A DNA stretch of 16,265 nucleotides from positions 1 through 16,265 of the forward strand of contig DATIFK010000026.1 in NCBI GenBank assembly GCA_035455265.1, given 5' to 3'. Below are positions 1 through 6,977 of this stretch, piece after piece (the stretch's first letter is position 1; every line of letters begins with the position of its first letter). The DNA comes from MGOM01 sp035455265. GTDB lineage: Bacteria; Chloroflexota; Anaerolineae; Anaerolineales; E44-bin32. The notes below the pieces were generated by a model. That model was not told the origin of the DNA. It saw only the letters and a program-made list of their open reading frames with translations, and did not search any database. The translations under genes were made by a program, and so were the position numbers.

Positions 1-557
1 TGCAGCAGGACGTCGGCGCCGGCTGCCAGCCGGACGACGGAGGGCGTCGGCTCGGTGTCGCACGAGTAGGTGATCACCCGCGAGCCGGCGAGCCCCTCGA
101 GCCGCAGGCCGATCGTCGGCACCAGGTGCCGCACCGGGGAAGCCAGGATGCGGTACTCGGCCTTCTCGAGAACCGCTACCTGCTCCTGCTCCGGCAAGCG
201 ATGGAACGCCACCGGGAAGAAGCGCGGCCACCGGTCCCAGTGGTAGAAGCCCATCATGTCCTCGAGGCGCTCGAGGCAGGCGTGCAGTCCGTAGATCCGC
301 AACGGCGCCCGGCGCCCCATCAGCCACATGTTCATCAGCAGCAGCGGGACTCCGGAGACATGATCCGGGTGGAAGTGGGTGACGATCAGGTCGCCGATGT
401 CGTCGAGAGCAATGCCGGCCCGCGCCAGGCGCACCTTCGGCGAAGAGACACAGTCGATCAGGACGACCCCGTCCTTGCCCAGGATCGCCATGTGGGTGTT
501 TTCATGCTCCTCGTCGGCGACGGCGTTGGCTGTGCCCAGGATCAGGAGCTTGGCCAT
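1..557 (-). CDS. Metallo-beta-lactamase-fold hydrolase, RNase Z-like (3' end cut by window edge)
   Basis: 185 N-terminal residues are visible; the C-terminus lies beyond the left edge. The opening beta strand (MAKLLILGTA) leads to the metal-binding motif HFHPDH at residues 61-66. His144 and the SCDTEP segment (Asp167), which is followed by an AAGADVLL stretch, match the third-His and bridging-Asp positions of RNase Z-type MBL proteins. The family hydrolyses phosphodiesters, esters or sulfates with two bound metals, usually Zn. The tRNase Z N-terminal pattern is not clearly present, so I do not call this rnz. The ATG at 555-557 lies 3 bp after the stop of the ABC permease, so the two are almost certainly cotranscribed. 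A role connected to the exporter is inference. The substrate is unknown. Confidence 0.88.
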   Translation of the reverse strand, partial: MAKLLILGTANAVADEEHENTHMAILGKDGVVLIDCVSSPKVRLARAGIALDDIGDLIVTHFHPDHVSGVPLLLMNMWLMGRRAPLRIYGLHACLERLEDMMGFYHWDRWPRFFPVAFHRLPEQEQVAVLEKAEYRILASPVRHLVPTIGLRLEGLAGSRVITYSCDTEPTPSVVRLAAGADVLL

Positions 558-560
558 CGG

Positions 561-2003
561 CTAGTTCCCGGATAGGAGCAACACAGCCAGCCGAGGCGTG
601 ACAAACACCTCGATGGCGGCGGCGATCGCCAGCAGCGGGACCACGAGGCCGAGCATCACCCTGGCCCACTCGGCGAGGGCCGTCAGCCAGTTGGTTCCCA
701 GCGTGCGGCCCCCTGCCGGGCTGACGGTCACCAGGCCCAATCGAAGGATCGCCGCCCCCGCCAGGATCGCCGCGGGGATCTCGAAGATGGCGTGGGGCAG
801 GACCAGAGCCGCCAGGTAGCGCAGGACCGGCTCGCCGATCGCCGCCAAGTTGCCGGCAAAGTAGCCGACGATCCCGACCGGGGCCATGAACAGAACGACG
901 GCGATGACGCCGAACGTGAAGCCGCCCAACACGCTCGCCAGGAGGACCGAGCGCAGGTTGTTGGTGAAGACCCACCACCACCCGCTGCCGCTGACAATCC
1001 CGAACGCGTCGAAGTTGGCGCTCAGGTTGGCCCTCCCTTCTTCCAGATGCAGCATGCTCAACGGGAGTGGCCAATCCACCGCGAAGCGTGTGCCTACGGC
1101 ATAGGCGGCGGCCAGCGCCAGAGCCAGGACCAGAACGCAGACTCTGAGGCGAGGCAGGGAACGACGGACAACGCCGGCGTACCACGAACCCAGCGACGTC
1201 GCTCCGTCGAGAAAGGCCTGCCGGAACGTCCGCCACGCCCAACGCAAATCGAGGGTGTCGATTTCGCGACCGAGCAACTCCTCGCGGTCGAACAGGTGCA
1301 GCCCACTGCGCACGAGCAGCACCGCGGCCAGGCTCAGACCAACGACCATCCACCACAGGATGTTGTAGCGACCCCAGAACATGATCAGGCTCTCGCCGAT
1401 GATGAGCTGGGAGACAGGGATGATGACGAATGACGCCAGCAGGTTCGCCGCCCGCACGGAGGTGGTCAGCGAGGAGATGACGACCGCGCCGGCGACCATG
1501 ACCACGGCCTGCACCGTCGTCAGAAGGAAGACCTGCAGCAGCAAGACGGGCGGCGCCGTCCAACCCAGACCCAGCATCAACCCGGCCAGATAGACCCCAA
1601 TCCCGAGGTAGGCCGCGCCCAGCGGGGCGATCAGCGCCGCCATCATCTTGCCGAGGTAGAGCTCGACGTCCGAGAGCGGCGTGGCCAGGAGCGGCTCCAG
1701 GGAAAGCCGCTCGCGCTCGCCGGCAAAGGTCTCCAGCGCGATCACCAGCGAAATCGATATCGGGAAGAAGCCGACCACCATCAGCAGGAACGGAATCAAA
1801 CGCTCGGCGACGATCGGCGCACCGTACTCCGCCACGAAATCGACGGCCGTCCGTGCCGTGAAGTTCATCAGCATCGGGAAGAACAGCGTCAGAATCGCGA
1901 TCGGGCTCAGGATGCGCCAATCGCGCAGTTGATCGCGGATCTCGCGAGAGGCGACGATCCAGGCTCCGCGGGCCACACTCGGGGAGGCTGCCAGGCCCGT
2001 CAC
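561..2003 (-). CDS. ABC-2 type exporter permease fused to a SpoIIM-like membrane domain
   Basis: 480 aa, GTG start. The start overlaps the ATPase stop in a GTGA arrangement, indicating translational coupling. Residues about 1-235 look like an ABC-2/NatB-type permease: an amphipathic N-terminal helix, TM near 31-48 and 70-90, the characteristic segment AGERERLSLEPLLATPLSD (94-112), then several TM helices to about 232. After a soluble linker (about 235-280) the C-terminal half resembles stage II sporulation protein M (SpoIIM/DUF95): NN at 348-349, several TM helices, the conserved LPHAIFEIPAAILAG segment (402-416; His404, Glu408, Pro410) and a late Glu465 before VTP. The ABC-2 half should form the transport pore with the neighbouring ATPase. 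The SpoIIM half has no established biochemical activity. The fused order is what I see in the frame; the joint function is inference. Substrate unknown. Confidence 0.88.
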   Translation of the reverse strand: MTGLAASPSVARGAWIVASREIRDQLRDWRILSPIAILTLFFPMLMNFTARTAVDFVAEYGAPIVAERLIPFLLMVVGFFPISISLVIALETFAGERERLSLEPLLATPLSDVELYLGKMMAALIAPLGAAYLGIGVYLAGLMLGLGWTAPPVLLLQVFLLTTVQAVVMVAGAVVISSLTTSVRAANLLASFVIIPVSQLIIGESLIMFWGRYNILWWMVVGLSLAAVLLVRSGLHLFDREELLGREIDTLDLRWAWRTFRQAFLDGATSLGSWYAGVVRRSLPRLRVCVLVLALALAAAYAVGTRFAVDWPLPLSMLHLEEGRANLSANFDAFGIVSGSGWWWVFTNNLRSVLLASVLGGFTFGVIAVVLFMAPVGIVGYFAGNLAAIGEPVLRYLAALVLPHAIFEIPAAILAGAAILRLGLVTVSPAGGRTLGTNWLTALAEWARVMLGLVVPLLAIAAAIEVFVTPRLAVLLLSGN

Positions 2004-2941
2004 AGGAGCGTCTCAGCCGGTGAGCCGACGGCGCGCAAGTAAACGTCCTCCAAGGAACGCTCGACGGGTGCCAGGGTGACCACGCCGAACCCGGCGCGAG
2101 CCATGGCCGAGAGCACTATGGGATTCACCGCCTGCGGGTCGCGCGTTCGATACCGGATCCAGTCGGAGCCCCTGGAGGTGAGGGCCGCCTCCGCCGGCAG
2201 GAGTCCGACGGCACCATCGACGGCTTGGGCGAGGCGAAGCTCCATCTCGGGGTCGCCGAGGAAGGTCTGCTTCAGCTCGGCCGCGCCGCCTACGGCCACC
2301 AGTCGGCCCGCGCGGATGATGGCGATCCGGTCGGCGAGCGCCTCCGCTTCCATCAGGTTGTGGGTGCAGATGATCAGGGCCCGCCGCTCGGTTCGCAGCA
2401 GTTGGATGCTTTGGCGCACCTGATGAGCGCTCGCCGGATCCATCGCCGAGGTCGGTTCGTCGAGCAGCAGGACAGGCGGCTCATGGAGCAACGCACGGAC
2501 CAGGGCCAGCTTCTGCCGCATGCCCTTGGAATACTCACCCAAGCGACGCGGGGCCGCCTCCGTGAGTCCGAACGTTTCGATCCAGGCCTCCCCGCGCCGC
2601 CGAACGACCTCCGGCGGCAGGCCGTAGGCGCGCCCGAAGAAGGACAAATACTCGCCGGCCCGCATGCGCGTGTACAGGCCGTGGTGCTCCGTCAGCAGGC
2701 CGACGCGCTGGCGGACTTCCCTGGGGGAAACGGCGACATCGAAACCGGCGACGACGGCACGCCCGGCCGAGGGCCGCAACAGCGAAGACAACATCCGCAC
2801 CGTCGTCGTCTTGCCGGCTCCGTTCGGCCCGAGGAGCGCGAGCACTTCCCCGGCGCGAACCTGGATCGAGAGTTCTTCGACGGCGTGAAACCCGTCGAAA
2901 TCCTTCCCGAGTCCTTCGGCCTCGATCATGACGCGGTCCAT
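2000..2941 (-). CDS. ABC transporter ATP-binding protein (exporter ATPase)
   Basis: 313 aa, the nucleotide-binding subunit that powers the downstream permease at the cytoplasmic membrane. Motifs are complete: Walker A GPNGAGKTT (38-46), the Q-loop region LLTEHHGLY (82-90, with Glu in place of the usual Gln), signature YSKGMRQKL (137-145), Walker B VLLLDEPTS (157-165), D-loop AMDP (166-169; usually GLDP) and switch His194 in CTHNLMEAEALAD. The overall shape resembles the CcmA/NatA/DrrA-type exporter ATPases, with a roughly 80-residue C-terminal extension. The first ATG is used here; a second Met at residue 5 (MIEAEGLGKDF) could be the true start, and no strong Shine-Dalgarno separates them. 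It is the first gene of a three-gene operon with its own promoter. Confidence 0.95.
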   Translation of the reverse strand: MDRVMIEAEGLGKDFDGFHAVEELSIQVRAGEVLALLGPNGAGKTTTVRMLSSLLRPSAGRAVVAGFDVAVSPREVRQRVGLLTEHHGLYTRMRAGEYLSFFGRAYGLPPEVVRRRGEAWIETFGLTEAAPRRLGEYSKGMRQKLALVRALLHEPPVLLLDEPTSAMDPASAHQVRQSIQLLRTERRALIICTHNLMEAEALADRIAIIRAGRLVAVGGAAELKQTFLGDPEMELRLAQAVDGAVGLLPAEAALTSRGSDWIRYRTRDPQAVNPIVLSAMARAGFGVVTLAPVERSLEDVYLRAVGSPAETLL

Positions 2942-2954
2942 CGTTCGCGGCTTG

Positions 2955-2992
2955 CCCTGCGCTTCCTTATGTCACTTGTGGTAAGCGCAGGG
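2955..2992. promoter_or_regulatory. Perfect 10-bp inverted repeat over the ABC operon start site
   Basis: CCCTGCGCTT (2955-2964) is the exact reverse complement of AAGCGCAGGG (2983-2992), with an 18-bp spacer. The right arm abuts the predicted -10 box, so the predicted transcription start falls inside it. It could be a repressor operator or a 5' UTR hairpin. The repeat is read directly; the function is inference. Confidence 0.6.
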
Positions 2993-3021
2993 ATTATAGC
3001 AGTCGAGGAATCGGCTCACAA
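2993..3021 (-). promoter_or_regulatory. Sigma-A-type promoter of the ABC exporter operon
   Basis: On the minus strand: -35 TTGTGA (3016-3021), a 17-bp spacer, then -10 TATAAT (2993-2998), a perfect consensus preceded by TGC (extended -10). The predicted start is near 2986, giving a leader of about 45 nt before the ATPase ATG. The same TGCTATAATC string precedes the recombinase gene. Confidence 0.75.
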
Positions 3022-3040
3022 CGGGCCGGTAATACTAGTG

Positions 3041-3117
3041 GTCAGTGGTCAGCGGTCAGTAGTCAGTGGTCAGCGGTCAGCTGTCAGCGGTCAGTGGGCA
3101 GCGGGAAACGGACAGCG
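3041..3117. repeat. Heptanucleotide tandem array, GTCAGYG type (about 11 units)
   Basis: Consecutive 7-bp units read GTCAGTG, GTCAGCG, GTCAGTA, GTCAGTG, GTCAGCG, GTCAGCT, GTCAGCG, GTCAGTG, GGCAGCG, GGAAACG and GACAGCG, decaying towards the right end. The array begins about 20 bp upstream of the -35 box of the ABC operon. Similar short tandem heptamers are known in intergenic DNA of several bacterial groups, notably cyanobacteria (STRR elements). The function is unknown. Confidence 0.9.
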
Positions 3118-3168
3118 GTGAGCTGCGCGTGGTCGATCCTTGCGCGGCTGACACTTACGGGCCACCCA

Positions 3169-3197
3169 CTGGTGGCTGGAGCCTGGTGGCTGGTGGC
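3169..3197. repeat. Heptanucleotide tandem array, CTGGTGG type (4 units)
   Basis: The units are CTGGTGG, CTGGAGC, CTGGTGG and CTGGTGG. They lie about 51 bp after the GTCAGYG array and 10 bp beyond the lgt stop codon. The 51-bp spacer (3118-3168) shows no gene or other recognisable element. The same pair of repeat types in the same order recurs at 14831-14961. Confidence 0.75.
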
Positions 3198-3206
3198 CTT
3201 ACCCGG

Positions 3207-4010
3207 TCATTCCGCCGTGCGGCGCTGCCGGACGATGACAACGGCCGCGCACACGATCGCCCCCACCAGCGCCACCCCTTGGTTGAAGTTGATCCCGAAG
3301 TAGGGAACGTAGTCGAGGCGCAGGAATTCCAGGAAGAACCGACCGATCGAGTAGCCGGCGGCGTACAGGAGGAACAGGTCCGGCGGGTGGAAGCGAGCCC
3401 GGTGGTTCCGCCACACCCAATACAGCACCCCGGCCAGGGCCAGGTTCCAGATCGACTCGTACAGGAACAGCGGATGGAAGCGGTCGAACGACTCGTACCC
3501 CGGCATGCGGTTCTCGGGGCGGATGTAGATCGCCCACGGCAAATTGGACGGCGGCCCATACAGCTCCTGGTTCACGAAGTTGCCCCAACGGCCGATGCCC
3601 TGTGCCAAAGCGACACCCGGGGCGGCCACATCCAGCAGCTCCGCCAGGTTCAGCTTTCGCCTTCGCGCGAACAAGTACAGTCCGAAGACTCCGCCGATCA
3701 GCGCACCGGGCATGCCCAGCCCGCCGCGCCAGGTGAAGAGGATGTCGAGCGGATGTGTCAGGTAGTAGCGTGTATCGATGCCCATGTCGAGAAGAGTCTT
3801 GGACGGGGTGAGGACATGGTAGAGGCGGGCGCCGATGATGCCGAAACCCAGCGCCCACAGCAAGGCGTCCCAGACTACGTCGGGATCTCGGCCGGTGCGC
3901 TTCATCATCGAAGCCGCCAGATACGCGGCCGCGGCGGCGCCGGAGATCAGGATCATCCCGTAGAAGCGGATGTACAGCGGGCCGAGATGAATGCCGTAGG
4001 CGTCGATCAT
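3207..4010 (-). CDS. lgt: Prolipoprotein diacylglyceryl transferase
   Basis: 267 aa, polytopic. Lgt transfers diacylglycerol from phosphatidylglycerol to the lipobox Cys of prolipoproteins, the first step of lipoprotein maturation at the membrane. Diagnostic segments are IRFYGMI (14-20, Tyr17), GARLYHV (60-66), the signature GRWGNFVNQELYG (140-152, with Arg141, Asn144, Glu149 and Gly152), HPLFLYES (179-186) and GRFFLEFLR (223-231, Arg224 and Glu228). The catalytic-His position of E. coli Lgt (His103) is Pro101 here, in GGLGMPGALIGG; actinobacterial homologues also lack that His, so this does not imply inactivity. It follows the phosphatidyltransferase gene after 52 bp. A lipoprotein client (Sco1, 13246-13827) is in the same window. 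Confidence 0.96.
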   Translation of the reverse strand: MIDAYGIHLGPLYIRFYGMILISGAAAAAYLAASMMKRTGRDPDVVWDALLWALGFGIIGARLYHVLTPSKTLLDMGIDTRYYLTHPLDILFTWRGGLGMPGALIGGVFGLYLFARRRKLNLAELLDVAAPGVALAQGIGRWGNFVNQELYGPPSNLPWAIYIRPENRMPGYESFDRFHPLFLYESIWNLALAGVLYWVWRNHRARFHPPDLFLLYAAGYSIGRFFLEFLRLDYVPYFGINFNQGVALVGAIVCAAVVIVRQRRTAE

Positions 4011-4062
4011 CGCTCGGATATCTCCTCACCTAGATGGCAGGTCGAAGGGATGGCGCGGGATG

Positions 4063-4680
4063 TCAGCGGCGCCTGGCCTGCCGGCGGACCATCCAGATAC
4101 GCTGCAGCGCCGTTAGATTGGCCAGGACGGTGATCACACCCAGGCCGACGTGGACGAAGCCCAGCAGCAGCGCCGGGACGAGCACCAGGTAGCGTTCGAA
4201 GCGGGTCAGGATGCCGCCGCGGGCCTCGAAGCCCAACGACTCGGCGCGGGCCTTGGCGTACGAAACCAACACCGATCCTGCCGCGGCGCCGAAAGCCAGA
4301 CCGGCGCCAACCCGATCGCCGGTCATCAAGTAATGCACGATCAGGCCGCCCAGGATGAACAGCTCCGAGTAGCGGTCGCTGACGGAGTCGACGAAGGCGC
4401 CCCACTCGGAGGCCTCGCCGCGCAGGCGGGCCATCGTCCCGTCGAGGGCATCGATCGGGCCCATGGCCAGCACCAGGATTCCGCCGACGAGGAAATTCCC
4501 CGAGGCCAGGTAGAGCGCCGCAATGAAGTTGCCGGCCAATCCCGCCAGGGTCATCGTGTTCGGCACGAGCCCGAGGCGAAGAAGGAAGGTACCCGCCGGA
4601 TCCAGAATCCAGCGGAACCACAAGCGCATCAGATCCGAGAGCGTCGGGCGGGCCACGTCGGCTCGGTGATCGATGTCCAT
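4063..4680 (-). CDS. CDP-alcohol phosphatidyltransferase family protein
   Basis: 205 aa, integral membrane. It carries the complete CDP-alcohol phosphotransferase motif D-x2-DG-x2-AR-x8-G-x3-D-x3-D: Asp77, Asp80-Gly81, Ala84-Arg85, Gly94, Asp98 and Asp102. These residues bind Mg and the CDP-diacylglycerol headgroup. About six hydrophobic helices fit the family. The YAKARAESLGFEA segment after TM4 resembles phosphatidylinositol-phosphate synthase-like members more than classical PgsA, but the acceptor alcohol cannot be fixed from sequence alone, so no symbol is given. The gene has its own promoter (4708-4736) and a GAGAGG Shine-Dalgarno just before the ATG. It lies between ftsK and lgt. Lgt uses a phospholipid donor, so the pairing is metabolically sensible. 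Confidence 0.92.
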   Translation of the reverse strand: MDIDHRADVARPTLSDLMRLWFRWILDPAGTFLLRLGLVPNTMTLAGLAGNFIAALYLASGNFLVGGILVLAMGPIDALDGTMARLRGEASEWGAFVDSVSDRYSELFILGGLIVHYLMTGDRVGAGLAFGAAAGSVLVSYAKARAESLGFEARGGILTRFERYLVLVPALLLGFVHVGLGVITVLANLTALQRIWMVRRQARRR

Positions 4681-4707
4681 GGACCTCTCACGGGACGGGT
4701 GGTGTTG

Positions 4708-4736
4708 ATGCTACCGCCGGCCCCTTGCTCCGTCAA
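4708..4736 (-). promoter_or_regulatory. Promoter for the CDP-alcohol phosphatidyltransferase-lgt pair
   Basis: Minus strand: -35 TTGACG (4731-4736, 5/6 to consensus), a 17-bp spacer and -10 TAGCAT (4708-4713, 4/6). It sits in the 74-bp gap after ftsK, about 20-30 bp upstream of the gene start, so the pair may be transcribed separately from ftsK. Confidence 0.6.
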
Positions 4737-4754
4737 GCGGCAGCGGAATCTTGA

Positions 4755-6956
4755 CTACGAATCCTCATCGTCGTCCGCGTCGTCCTCGCCGACGAGGACT
4801 TCACGCGTCTTGCCCCCGCTTTGGGAGCGCCCGACGACGCCCAGCTCCTCCAGTTCGTCCATCAGGCGCGCCGCACGCGGATAGCCGATGCGCAGCCGCC
4901 GCTGGAGCATCGAGGCGCTGGCGAAGCCGGTCTTCTTCACCAGCTCGACGGCCTGTTCCAGGATCTCGTCCTGGTCGCCCATCGCTTCCTGGCGCACCAG
5001 CATGTCCTCCCACGGGGCGCGGGCGGCCTCCGGCTCGGGGGTGTGTTCCGACTGCCAGTAGGAAATCAGGCGTTCGATTTCGTCGTCGTCGACGTAGGCT
5101 CCCTGGATGCGCACCGGCGCGCTGGCCTCGGGCGAGACGTAGAGCATGTCGCCCTTGCCCAACAGCGTCTCGGCGCCGGTCGTGTCGAGGATGACGCGCG
5201 AGTCGATCATCGAGGCGACGGCGAACGAGATGCGAGCCGGGAAGTTGGCCTTGATCAGCCCGGTCAGGATGTCGGTGCTCGGACGCTGCGTCGCCACGAC
5301 CAGGTGGAGCCCGGTAGCCCGCCCCATCTGCGCCAGACGGACGAGGGTGTGTTCCGTCTGGTCGGGGGCCATCATCATCAAGTCGGCCAGCTCGTCAATC
5401 AGGATGACCAGCCGCGGCAGACGCTCCGCTTCGCGCTTGCGCCGCACTTTGCGGTTGTAGGCTTCCAGGTCGCGCGCCGCCGCCTGCTCCAGCAGGCGGT
5501 AGCGGCGATCCATCTCAGCTGTGCACCAGCGCAGGACGACCGTAATGCGCTCCAGCTCGGTCTCGACCTTGCCGATGAGGTGCGGCGCGCCGTTGAAGCG
5601 CACCAGCTCCACCATCTTGGGATCGATCATCACCAGCCGCAGATCGTCGGGCGTGTTGTTGTACAGCAGGCAGGCGGCCACGGCGGTGATGCACACCGAC
5701 TTGCCCGAGCCGGTCGTCCCGGCGATCAGGAGGTGCGGCATGGCCGCCAGGTCGGCGGCGACCGCTTGCCCGGCGACGTCGCGCCCGAGGGCGATGGCCA
5801 GCGGCGATCCGACGCGCTGGAAGGCCTCGCTCTCCATCACCGAGCGCAGCCGGACAAGCGCGGCCCGCCGGTTGGGGACCTCGATGCCGACGTACGCCTG
5901 CCCCGGCACCGGAGCTTCGATGCGCAGCGCCGGCGCCGACAGCGCCAACGCCAGATCGGAGGCCAGCGCCGAGATCTGAGACACGCGGACCTTCTGCTTC
6001 TTGACCTCGCCTTCGGGCGTGGTGTGCTCGACGAAACCCGGCTCGACGGCGAATTGCGTCACGGCCGGTCCGGTGCGGAAGTCCACGACCTTGGCCGGGA
6101 GGCCGAAGTCCGCCAGGGTCTTTTCGATCAGCCCGGCCATCTGGTTGATCTCGCGCGAGGTCACGCGCGACAACTCGCTCTTCTCCAACAGGTCGAAACC
6201 CGGAAGGCGCTCGTCCCGCTCGATACGGCGGGCCGCTTCGGGCGCGCTCTCGACCTTGAAGGACTTGCGGAAGGCGCGCGGCACGGGCGGGCCCTCCGGT
6301 CGCGGGGCTTCGGCCCGGCGGCGCGAGGCCACCGCCTCGAGCGGCTGCGATTCGGGGAGCCACTCCTGATCGGAGGGCTCGTCGGCGTGGGCTCGACGGA
6401 GGCGCGGCAAGGCGGCCGGGGTGACAGCCACGGGCCGCGAGGCCAAGTAGAGGCCGAGGACGGCGATGGCGAGCAGGAAGAGCCCCGCGGGTATCGGGCC
6501 CGCCAAACCGCTCAACAGAGAACTCAGTCCCCAGCCAATGAGACCCCCTCCCCGCCCGGCTTCACTGTCGGCCAGGGAAAGGCCACCCAGGGCGGCGAAG
6601 GCGCCCATCAACGCGAAGAGTGCGAGCTCGACGCCGATGACCTGAAGCCATGGGACGGCTATGGCCCGGCCAAGGCGACGCAGGGCGAGCACCGCCGCCC
6701 CGGCACCCATCGTCAACGGGACGACGATGGCGAACCATCCCAACCATCGTCTCAGCAAAGCCACCCAGGCGTCGACGATGGCTCCTGACGTCCATCGCAT
6801 CATGGCCAACAGCGTGAGCAGGGTGACCGCCGCCAGCAGTACCGCTCCGATGTCCTCGCTGTGCTCGCGCAGCCGGCCGGCCAGGCCCCAGGCAAGGTCG
6901 GAGAACCCTCGAGCCGAGGGCTCCTCCCGCGAACGTTGACTCTTGCGGCGAGCCAT
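4755..6956 (-). CDS. ftsK: FtsK/SpoIIIE family DNA translocase
   Basis: 733 aa, close to SpoIIIE length and much shorter than E. coli FtsK. It is a septal, ATP-driven double-stranded DNA pump for chromosome segregation. Domain order: basic N-terminus, four TM helices (about 36-53, 70-92, 104-126, 145-172), a short charged linker (about 175-245), the alpha/beta motor and a C-terminal winged-helix gamma domain. Walker A is GTTGSGKS (413-420); Walker B is LVILIDELADL (516-526). ATQRPSTDILTG (555-566) is typical of the family. The gamma domain (about 663-710, SASMLQRRLRIGYPRAARL) normally reads KOPS/SRS DNA and contacts XerD. An Asp/Glu-rich tail (about 724-733) follows, which is a little unusual. 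The start is 21 bp after the S1-protein stop, with a poorly placed GAGG. A XerC/D-like gene lies about 5 kb away. Confidence 0.97.
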   Translation of the reverse strand: MARRKSQRSREEPSARGFSDLAWGLAGRLREHSEDIGAVLLAAVTLLTLLAMMRWTSGAIVDAWVALLRRWLGWFAIVVPLTMGAGAAVLALRRLGRAIAVPWLQVIGVELALFALMGAFAALGGLSLADSEAGRGGGLIGWGLSSLLSGLAGPIPAGLFLLAIAVLGLYLASRPVAVTPAALPRLRRAHADEPSDQEWLPESQPLEAVASRRRAEAPRPEGPPVPRAFRKSFKVESAPEAARRIERDERLPGFDLLEKSELSRVTSREINQMAGLIEKTLADFGLPAKVVDFRTGPAVTQFAVEPGFVEHTTPEGEVKKQKVRVSQISALASDLALALSAPALRIEAPVPGQAYVGIEVPNRRAALVRLRSVMESEAFQRVGSPLAIALGRDVAGQAVAADLAAMPHLLIAGTTGSGKSVCITAVAACLLYNNTPDDLRLVMIDPKMVELVRFNGAPHLIGKVETELERITVVLRWCTAEMDRRYRLLEQAAARDLEAYNRKVRRKREAERLPRLVILIDELADLMMMAPDQTEHTLVRLAQMGRATGLHLVVATQRPSTDILTGLIKANFPARISFAVASMIDSRVILDTTGAETLLGKGDMLYVSPEASAPVRIQGAYVDDDEIERLISYWQSEHTPEPEAARAPWEDMLVRQEAMGDQDEILEQAVELVKKTGFASASMLQRRLRIGYPRAARLMDELEELGVVGRSQSGGKTREVLVGEDDADDDEDS

Positions 6957-6977
6957 GGCGACTACGAAGCCGCCTCG

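Noticed and set aside
502..1920. Open frame of 472 codons on the minus strand in another phase of the permease gene
   Set aside because: Arg/Pro/Gly-rich translation with no motif, while the overlapping frame 561-2003 has clear permease and SpoIIM-like features and couples to the ATPase.
3041..3197. CRISPR array
   Set aside because: The repeats are 7 bp and directly abutting, with no spacers of 30 bp or more and no cas genes.
2225..4133. Overlapping plus-strand frames across the ABC ATPase, heptad region and lgt
   Set aside because: They run antisense to recognised genes and through the heptad repeats; part of their translation is simply the repeat (VSGQ units). No start signal or domain.
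4821..6788. Long open frame of 655 codons on the plus strand, opposite ftsK
   Set aside because: It is the antisense shadow of a clear FtsK gene in GC-rich DNA. Its translation is rich in His, Arg, Gln and Gly with no domain or hydrophobic pattern.
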